The translations under genes and the position numbers were made by a program. From JAXGPP01 sp964436865 (lineage in GTDB: Bacteria; Planctomycetota; Planctomycetia; Pirellulales; Thermoguttaceae): a stretch of DNA of 6,985 bases. The notes beneath the pieces were generated by a model. It saw only the letters and a list, made by a program, of their open reading frames with translations. It made no database searches and was not told where the DNA came from. The DNA lies in NCBI GenBank assembly GCA_964436865.1, contig CAYTFK010000352.1:1-6985 (forward strand), given 5' to 3'. Shown here in pieces: positions 1 to 6,000 of this stretch (its first letter is position 1; each line of letters starts with the position of its first letter).

Positions 1-1965
1 CTTCTCGCCCAGCGAGGCAGCCAGGTCGGGCAAATCATACACCCGAAGGGCACCGTGGACGATGTCGCGGGCCGGCACGTCGGTCAGCTTGCCGTGGATC
101 ACGCTGGACCACGAGGGGAGTGATCCTTCGATAGCAACTGATTCGAACAGGTCGGGCGCTGTGGCGGCCGCATGTAACGCCGGAATGCCGACATGCCCTA
201 CCGCCACCAGGCGGACCGGAGAACCGCCGGAGATCTGCGACTGTGCGTACTTGGCGGACGCCAGGATATCCTCCGCCCGGACGCCGACGTAGGAGCGGCC
301 CAAGAGATAGGCGGTGAAGACTTCCTTCCATTCGTTACCGGCCGGCGATGTCTGACCGGTTCCGCGGAGATCGACCGCCAACACGTGGTTCCCCTCGCTG
401 ACGAGCCGAGCGATGCGGCCGTCGGGGCCAGCGTCGGCCGCCTTGCCGTCCTGGTGAAGGTAGATTACCGCGCGGCCCGCTTCCGGCTGCGCGGGGACAA
501 AGTGCAGAGTTGGCAGCGCGATACCCTCCTCCGGCGAGATCACCAGCCGCTCGATGCGGCAATCGGGCCGCTCGATCGGGTCGAGCTTTTCGACCTTCGG
601 CTCGGCGAGTTCCTCAAGTGGGCGAATCCCGGCAAGCTTTCGGACTTCCGCCATCAGCACAGCCCGGTCGCCGCTCTTCCAACGCTCGGCCCGCTGAGGA
701 GCAAGCTGGTGCTCGTATTCGATGTTCAGATCGTAGACCGAGCGAGCCTCGGGAAGCTCCATCACCTGCCCGGTGGGAGTGCACTGGTATTCCGATTCGG
801 AAAGCAGTTTGATCTCCGGCTCTTCGATCGGCATGTCTTTGTTCAAGAGCCACCGCGACATCCAGCGTGCGACCCCTTCGCGCTGCAACCGGTTGTAGTT
901 GTGCTCGGCGTCGTTCTCGAGGATCGCTACCCGTTCCGCGAAGCCCATCCGCGTGTAGAGCCGATTCGCCGCGCGGTAGGTCCGCCATGCGCCGTCGATG
1001 TCAAAGAAATCTTTGGTGGCGGTGCACATGAGCACCGGCCGCGGGGCGCGCATCATGATGTAGTCGGCGTGGTCCATGCCGAAGGCGATTTGGCCGAAGA
1101 TGTTCTGCTCGGCGTCCTGCGGGCCGATTGTGCCCAGTAGCGCCGGGAAGCCGCATAAGTAGCAGCTTGGCGCGGCGGCGGCGATGCGGTCGTCGAGCGC
1201 CATGAGATAGCTGGTCTGCGTGCCGCCGCCGCTGTTGCCCGTGCAGCCAATCCGCTGGGGATCAATCTCCGGCCGGGACTGGAGGTAGTCGATGGCCGCC
1301 ATCCCGTCCCAGATCTCGAACCGGGCCGTGTTGCGGCCCAACAGCGTGCTGCCGATGCCGACCATGCTGTGGGCTTTGGTGCCCCACACCTTGGGCCATC
1401 CCCCCTCGCCCAAGTACTGGCCGCGCTCGCCCTGATCGATGGGATCGAAAACCAGTGCGGCCATCCCATTCAGGGCCAGCAAGGCGCCCATGGTCTGGTA
1501 GGCGTCGTGCCCCTTGGCCGCTTTGGCGTGGCCGCAGGGGATAAGCACACCCGGCCAGGGCGGCGGAGAGCGGTCGGCCGCGGGCAGGAACAGAATCGCT
1601 GTGACGAAGTGCTTGGGCTGGCTCTCGAAGATGATTTTCTCCACACGGTAACCGTCGCGTTCTACGGTGCCGGCGACTTGCGCATTGAGCGGAGAGCGTT
1701 CGGGCAGTCCGCCGATCGCGTCGAGAAAACGCGTTCGCAACTGGCTTTGGTAGGCGGCGATCTCGTCGGGCGTCGTGCGGGCCTCGTAATCGGCCTTCCA
1801 GCGCTGAAAGGCCTCGCTGGCCAACCGCTGCCAGTAGCGATTCATCATTGTGCCCGGCTCGCCGCCGGCGATCTTGTCGGCCGGCAGGTTGAGGTCCTGC
1901 GCGGCGACGGTTGCACTGGCCAGAATGAACCCGAGCATCAACGCGAAGCGGCGCTTCGTCTTCAT
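1..1965 (-). CDS. Exported acetylxylan-esterase-like alpha/beta hydrolase, tandem domains, 3' end cut by window
   Basis: The frame reads from ATG at 1965 to base 1 without a stop (655 codons); the C-terminus lies outside the window. A GGAG Shine-Dalgarno sits 8 bases upstream of the ATG. Residues 1-22 form a signal peptide (basic MKTKRR, hydrophobic core, V-A-A cleavage site before Gln23). The first alpha/beta-hydrolase domain spans about residues 75-375. It has a nucleophile elbow G243-N-S245-G-G, candidate acid D319 or D322 (TKDFFDID) and candidate histidine H355 (DAEHNYN). This pattern fits the acetylxylan esterase/Abhydrolase_7-like group of serine esterases; substrate is not shown by sequence, and a peptidase or other esterase role remains possible. 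A second hydrolase-like domain begins near residue 465 (strand VIYLH, then AVDLRGTGQT), but its elbow reads GHVGI (590-594), without the serine. It is transcribed divergently from the regulator at 2291. Family call is fairly sure, substrate is not. Confidence 0.87.
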   Translation of the reverse strand, partial: MKTKRRFALMLGFILASATVAAQDLNLPADKIAGGEPGTMMNRYWQRLASEAFQRWKADYEARTTPDEIAAYQSQLRTRFLDAIGGLPERSPLNAQVAGTVERDGYRVEKIIFESQPKHFVTAILFLPAADRSPPPWPGVLIPCGHAKAAKGHDAYQTMGALLALNGMAALVFDPIDQGERGQYLGEGGWPKVWGTKAHSMVGIGSTLLGRNTARFEIWDGMAAIDYLQSRPEIDPQRIGCTGNSGGGTQTSYLMALDDRIAAAAPSCYLCGFPALLGTIGPQDAEQNIFGQIAFGMDHADYIMMRAPRPVLMCTATKDFFDIDGAWRTYRAANRLYTRMGFAERVAILENDAEHNYNRLQREGVARWMSRWLLNKDMPIEEPEIKLLSESEYQCTPTGQVMELPEARSVYDLNIEYEHQLAPQRAERWKSGDRAVLMAEVRKLAGIRPLEELAEPKVEKLDPIERPDCRIERLVISPEEGIALPTLHFVPAQPEAGRAVIYLHQDGKAADAGPDGRIARLVSEGNHVLAVDLRGTGQTSPAGNEWKEVFTAYLLGRSYVGVRAEDILASAKYAQSQISGGSPVRLVAVGHVGIPALHAAATAPDLFESVAIEGSLPSWSSVIHGKLTDVPARDIVHGALRVYDLPDLAASLGEK

Positions 1966-1973
1966 CGTAATGG

Positions 1974-1977
1974 CTCC
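1974..1977 (-). promoter_or_regulatory. Ribosome binding site of the hydrolase gene
   Basis: On the minus strand this reads GGAG, 8 bases before the ATG at 1965-1963. It supports that start over the internal ATG codons, and the start also gives a clean signal peptide. Confidence 0.65.
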
Positions 1978-2030
1978 ACAAAGAGGGTTTTGGAGCGATC
2001 TTCATTCGCGCCCACCATGGCGGGGCTGCC

Positions 2031-2049
2031 TGCGGTGTTCCTCACCGCA
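2031..2049. repeat. Perfect 7-bp hairpin in the hydrolase leader
   Basis: TGCGGTG (2031-2037) pairs with CACCGCA (2043-2049) around a 5-base loop. In the hydrolase mRNA (minus strand) the loop reads AGGAA, which is Shine-Dalgarno-like, but no sensible gene start follows it. There is no U-tract, so it is not a typical terminator. Confidence 0.6.
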
Positions 2050-2051
2050 CC

Positions 2052-2079
2052 GGAACGGAGCGCCGTTCCACCGCGGAAC
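2052..2079. repeat. Two overlapping, mutually exclusive hairpins
   Basis: GGAACGG (2052-2058) pairs with CCGTTCC (2063-2069) around AGCG. The same GTTCC (2065-2069) can instead pair with GGAAC (2075-2079) around ACCGC. Only one of the two can form at a time. The first stem is longer (7 versus 5 bp) and should dominate. With the hairpin at 2031-2049 this makes a compact structured block about 70-115 bases upstream of the hydrolase start. Confidence 0.55.
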
Positions 2080-2132
2080 ATAGTATCGGTAGCTGCGAAA
2101 TGCCGGTCAACGAGGCCGCAACAGCGCGAGTG

Positions 2133-2153
2133 GGCAGGCATGCTCGACCTGCC
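2133..2153. repeat. 6-bp inverted repeat GGCAGG/CCTGCC
   Basis: GGCAGG (2133-2138) and CCTGCC (2148-2153) flank a 9-base loop containing part of a GCATGC palindrome. It is a further possible hairpin in the same leader; function unknown, and a 6-bp GC-rich stem may occur by chance. Confidence 0.35.
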
Positions 2154-2210
2154 GGTGGACGCCGCCCGCCAATACTCCATCGCGGAACAACTTTCGACCA
2201 GTCGTACGCC

Positions 2211-2239
2211 TTGACTCGGCGGCTCCCCGGCACTAGTCT
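2211..2239 (+). promoter_or_regulatory. Candidate sigma70-type promoter for the regulator gene
   Basis: TTGACT (2211-2216, 5 of 6 to the -35 consensus) is followed after 17 bases by TAGTCT (2234-2239, a weak -10). The predicted start of transcription, around 2246, falls inside the inverted repeat 2243-2272, the usual layout for autorepression. Planctomycete promoters are poorly defined, so this is a suggestion only. On the minus strand TATACT (2259-2254) is a good -10 match for the hydrolase, but no matching -35 is seen at normal spacing. Confidence 0.3.
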
Positions 2240-2242
2240 CAA

Positions 2243-2272
2243 GTGGTCATATGAGTATACCAGACTGACCAC
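2243..2272. promoter_or_regulatory. Candidate operator of the FadR-type regulator
   Basis: GTGGTCA (2243-2249) and TGACCAC (2266-2272) form a perfect 7-bp inverted repeat with a 16-base spacer. Inside it, TGGT (2244-2247) and ACCA (2259-2262) form a second, shorter pair, and the spacer holds the palindromes CATATG and GTATAC. FadR/FCD-type regulators commonly bind sites built on TGGT...ACCA half-sites (known for the family), so the GGT/ACC arms fit. It lies 18 bases before the regulator start and between two divergent genes, so it could control both directions. Binding itself is inferred. Confidence 0.5.
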
Positions 2273-2277
2273 GCGAC

Positions 2278-2282
2278 AAGGG
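2278..2282 (+). promoter_or_regulatory. Ribosome binding site deciding the TTG start
   Basis: AAGGG ends 8 bases before the TTG at 2291, good Shine-Dalgarno spacing. The in-frame ATG at 2333 has no comparable sequence upstream, so TTG is preferred. Confidence 0.55.
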
Positions 2283-2290
2283 ATGCGCTT

Positions 2291-2986
2291 TTGGCCACTG
2301 TCGAACTCCAGACCATCCGCCACCGCGGCACGATGGTCGAAACGATCGCCAACGACCTGATCCGCTACATCGCCCGGAACGGACTCCGCGGCGGCGACCG
2401 GTTGCCTTCGGAACGGGAACTGGTGGGCAGGATCGGCGTCAGCCGCTTGCCGCTCCGCGAGGCGCTCTCGGTCCTCAAAGGGCTGGGCATCATCGAGGCC
2501 CGGCACGGCAAAGGGATCTTCGTCAAGGAACTCGACCCGGCCGCCATCTTCAACATGCTCTCGCCGCTGCTGAAGGTACAGGCGGGGATCGAAGTGCGGC
2601 ACCTGTTTGAAGCACGGCTGATGCTGGAGACGGGGGCCGCCGAGTTGGCGGCATTGCACCGGACCGAGGAGCATCTGCTGGTGCTCGAAGGCGAATTGGA
2701 GGCCATGCGCGCGGCGATCCGCAGGCGGCCCGTCTACGTGGGGCACGACCGAGCGTTTCATCAGGCGATTGCCCAGGCAGCGGGCAATCCGGTGCTTGTC
2801 GTCTTCATGGCCTCGCTTACCGACCTGTTGGCGGAACTGCACGAGCAATTCCGCGATCGCATCGAGTTCCGACAGGCAGCGATCCATGAGCACGAGGAAA
2901 TCCTCGAAGCCATCCGCCGACAGAACGCGGTGGGGGCCCGCGAGGCGATCGAGCGGCACCTGTCCGGGGCGCTGAAACGGATATGA
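2291..2986 (+). CDS. FadR-subfamily GntR transcriptional regulator (wHTH + FCD ligand domain)
   Basis: 231 residues, a normal length for this family. Residues about 14-78 are a winged helix-turn-helix with the family pattern G-D-R-L-P-S-E-R-E-L, then GVSRLPLREAL as recognition region and GKGIFV as the wing. Residues about 100-228 form an all-helical FCD domain. Its metal-site residues are all present: D153 and H157 (HDRAFH), H201 (HEEI) and H223 (ERHL), with the usual 22-residue gap between the last two. In the family this metal helps bind carboxylate ligands such as sugar acids or lactate; here the ligand is unknown. It acts in the cytoplasm as a dimer on DNA, usually as a repressor. The start is TTG at 2291 (AAGGG upstream); ATG at 2333 (residue 15) is the alternative and would keep the whole DNA-binding domain. 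The di-haem protein gene follows 37 bases downstream, and an operator-like repeat lies just upstream, suggesting autoregulation. Confidence 0.92.
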   Translation: MATVELQTIRHRGTMVETIANDLIRYIARNGLRGGDRLPSERELVGRIGVSRLPLREALSVLKGLGIIEARHGKGIFVKELDPAAIFNMLSPLLKVQAGIEVRHLFEARLMLETGAAELAALHRTEEHLLVLEGELEAMRAAIRRRPVYVGHDRAFHQAIAQAAGNPVLVVFMASLTDLLAELHEQFRDRIEFRQAAIHEHEEILEAIRRQNAVGAREAIERHLSGALKRI

Positions 2987-2998
2987 TGGAAAGCGATT

Positions 2999-3024
2999 TC
3001 GTGAACGCGTGGGAGGATTCACGA
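2999..3024 (+). promoter_or_regulatory. Ribosome binding site displayed in a hairpin loop before the di-haem gene
   Basis: TCGTGAA (2999-3005) and TTCACGA (3018-3024) are perfect 7-bp inverted arms around a 12-base loop. The loop contains the strong Shine-Dalgarno GGGAGGA (3011-3017), and the final base of the stem is the A of the ATG at 3024. The hairpin could tune initiation, or the repeat could be a DNA-level operator. The Shine-Dalgarno itself is clear; the regulatory role is inference. Confidence 0.6.
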
Positions 3025-6000
3025 TGACGTCGGTTTCGCTTGACCTTCGGTCGCGTTATCTCCGCAGCGCATCGGTCGTGGCCGTATTGATGGTGGCAAC
3101 AGCGGGCCATGGATCGGAACAGTTGGCGTCGCCCGTCGCACCGGTTTACGCTCCTGCCGACTCGCTGCAGCAAACGCTCCTGGAAACCCGAGCGATCCTC
3201 GACGCCTGGCGGGTGGAGCAAACTGCCGCGCGACAGGCTGTCGCGTTCGATCCCTGGTGGGTGACGGCGCCACTCGAGCCCGCCCAAGCGGATCGGCTTG
3301 TCCATCCGGCGAGAGCTATCGAGCTTTCGGCCCGGGGCCCGGATGACCAGGCACTCTGGTCTGAGCGCAAGGACCTGGCGGATGGCAAGCCGGTGAATCT
3401 GGCCAGCGGATCGGGCGAAAGGGTCGTCTGTCTGGCGCGTACGGTTCGCGCCCAGCGGCCGGTCCGCTTGACGATCGGCATCGGCGGCGGCGACCGGTTG
3501 GAAGTCTGGCTGAATGAAAACAAGGTTGCGGCGGCCGACACCCGGATGACCCACGGCCGCTATGGCTGCGACTATCGATACGACGGCACGCGAGTCGACC
3601 AGGTGCTGGTGAACTTGGACCTCGACGCCGGTGAGAGCATGCTGCTTGTTCGGCTCGTCCCGGGTAATGAGCCCTCGTTCTACTTCTCTCCATCGCCCGA
3701 ACCCGTGCCTCGACTTTGGGAGCAGATCCGCCGGGACTTTCCTCCGCGGCAGAACCCGCTCTTGGATCTGGTGACTGCCGACTGGTTTGCGGCGGAGGGC
3801 TGGTTCGCCGCCCGCGGCACAGAGCTGGAGAGGCGATTGATCGAGAGCCTGGCCGAAGGCTGCGCAGGCGACGGGGCATTGATCCTCGCGGCAGCGGAGA
3901 ACCTGAGGCAAGACGAGATCGGTAAGGGCGATTCGCGCTGGCTGGGACTGTGCGTCAAAGCGTCGGTGCTCGCCTCGCTCCGGCGCGATCTGATGCGGTT
4001 GCGGGCGGCCGTGGTAGAACTCGGACAATCGCATTCGACGGACTATCCCGCTTCTGAACTGCTCGCACGGCTGGACGACTACGATGAGCGGTTGTCGCTG
4101 CAGGCTCGCGAGGAGCTCGATCCGGTCGCCGAGGCGACTCGCCGCCTGATGGCCGAACTCCCCGCGATGCAGCGGGAAATGCTCGTCGATCGCAATCCTC
4201 TGCTCCGCGATGCCGAGATTCTCTTCGTCAAGCGCCCCACGTACGACAGCAAGCACTACTACGACGATTTCCAGCACATCAGCCGCTGGGGCGGCAACTT
4301 GTGCGTGCTCTCGCTGCGAGACGGCCGCGTCCGCGAGCTTGTCCCGGAACTCGCCGGTGGAGTGTTCGATCGCTACGATCTGTCGTTCGACGCCAGGCGA
4401 ATCCTCTTCGGCTACCGCCGGGCGAAGCAAGAGGGCTTTCGGATTTGGGAAATCGGAATTGACGGGGCCGGACTGCGGCAGGTGACGCATCCGCCCGCCG
4501 ACGAGGAGCAGCGGATTGCCACCTACGGCCAGGTGAGTGTCGGCGACGACTTCTATGCTTCCGAGGGTTATCGCTTCTGGACAGACGACGTTCATCCCTG
4601 CTATCTTCCCGACGGCTCCATCTGTTTCGCATCGACGCGCTGCGAGCACGGCGTGTTGTGTACGCCGCTGCACTATCTGGCGTGTACGAACCTGTTTCGC
4701 GTCGCGGCCGACGGCGGCGGCCTGCGACCGATCTCCCGCGGCGCACTGAGCGAATTCACCCCTACGATGATGGAGGACGGACGGATCCTCTACAACCGCT
4801 GGGAGTACGTCTACAAGGGAATTGCCGCCGTCCAGTCGCTGTGGGTGATGCGTCCCGACGGATCGGGCAGCGAGGAGTTCTACGGCGACAACGTGGCCAA
4901 TCCGGGCGTGTTGTGGCAGGCCCGCCCGGTACCCGGCCACCCGCGCCTGGCCGTCTCGATCGGCTGTGGGCACGAGCCCTTGGGCATCGGGCAGGTTCTC
5001 CTGTTGGATTTGAACCGGGACAAGCGCACCCTCGAACCGATCACGAGCCTTACGCCGGAAGTGAAGACGCAAGGGCTTCGCGGGCTCTTTCAACTCCGCA
5101 ACGGCGTGTGGCGTGAAGACCTCTACGGTCCGTTCTATTCCGATCCTTATCCCCTGTCCGACAAGTTCTTCCTCGTCTCCTGCAATCCGGAAGGGCGCTA
5201 CAACGACCCTGCCGGCTACGGCATCTACCTGCTGGACGTGTTCGGCAACCGGGTGCCGATCTACCACGATCCAGACATCTCCTGCTGGCAACCGATGCCG
5301 CTGCGGCCGCGCACGACGCCGCACGTCCTGCCCGAAACGGCAGGTTCGGCAGGCGACGCTCCCGGAACCCGAGACGGCGGCGCGACGGCGACGGTCTTCC
5401 TGAGCGACGTGTATCGCGGGTTGGAGGGGGTCGCACCCGGAACGATCAAGTATGTTCGCGTGATGGAACAAGTGCCGAAGCCGTGGGCCGCCGAGATTGA
5501 CCCTCTGCGCGGCGAGGATCGAGGCGCGGATGGGTTTGGCGGCCATCTGGCGATCAGCCACAACACCCACATCTGGGTTGCCGTGCTGCACGGGATCGTC
5601 CCGGTCGAGAAGGACGGCTCGGCGACGTTTGAAGTGCCGGCGGGCCGCAACCTCTTCTTCCAGGCGCTCGACGGAGATTTCATGGAAGTGCAGCGGATGC
5701 GGACGTTTGTGAACTTCGAGCCGGGTGAGAAGCGATCGTGCATCGGCTGCCACGAACGGCGCACCCAAGCCCCGGAAACGCGGCTGGCGGCGGCCTTTAG
5801 CGGAGCGGCGCTGCCGCTGGCGGCCCAGCCCGGCGAAACGGCGCCGCGCCCGCTCTACTACCCCACCGACGTACAGCCGGTCTTCGACCGGCACTGCATC
5901 CGCTGTCACGACGGCCGGCCGCCGGGTGAAGCCGCGGAGGCCGATGATCGATCGCTCCATGCGGCGCCGGATCTCCGCGGCGAACCGACGGAGCTGTTCA

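Larger units (their letters stand above)
1962..2180 (-). other. Possible 72-codon upstream reading frame overlapping the hydrolase start (ATGA)
   Basis: A minus-strand frame from ATG at 2180 ends with TGA at 1964-1962, sharing ATGA with the hydrolase start codon. Such overlaps often couple translation. Against it being a gene: no clear Shine-Dalgarno, an arginine-, alanine- and glycine-rich translation without recognisable domain, and the hydrolase has its own GGAG. Most likely chance, listed because the stop/start overlap is exact. Confidence 0.15.
1966..2290. other. Divergent intergenic region with structured leader and candidate control sites
   Basis: This 325-base stretch separates the minus-strand hydrolase from the plus-strand regulator. 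I see no convincing gene in it. The half near the hydrolase (about 2031-2153) is rich in short perfect hairpins and would be 5' leader of the hydrolase mRNA if transcription starts near the regulator. The half near the regulator (about 2211-2282) holds a TTGACT/TAGTCT promoter candidate, a perfect 7-bp inverted repeat and a Shine-Dalgarno sequence. The octamer GCGGAACA occurs twice (2073-2080 and 2182-2189). No known riboswitch core was recognised. Confidence 0.6.

Noticed and set aside
193..1140. 315-codon plus-strand open frame (and a further one at 1369-2214)
   Set aside because: Both lie in codon register opposite the hydrolase gene and have no recognisable domain; the minus-strand reading has a signal peptide and catalytic motifs.
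1262..2005. 247-codon minus-strand frame starting just upstream of the hydrolase
   Set aside because: It is a different frame over the same DNA as the hydrolase, with an arginine-rich, low-information translation and no domain.
2031..2069. Factor-independent terminator
   Set aside because: Stems are GC-rich, but no T-tract follows on either strand and the block lies upstream of the hydrolase, not after a gene.
2100..2360. 86-codon plus-strand frame before and over the regulator start
   Set aside because: It overlaps the operator candidate and the regulator's start in another frame, and its translation has no recognisable feature.
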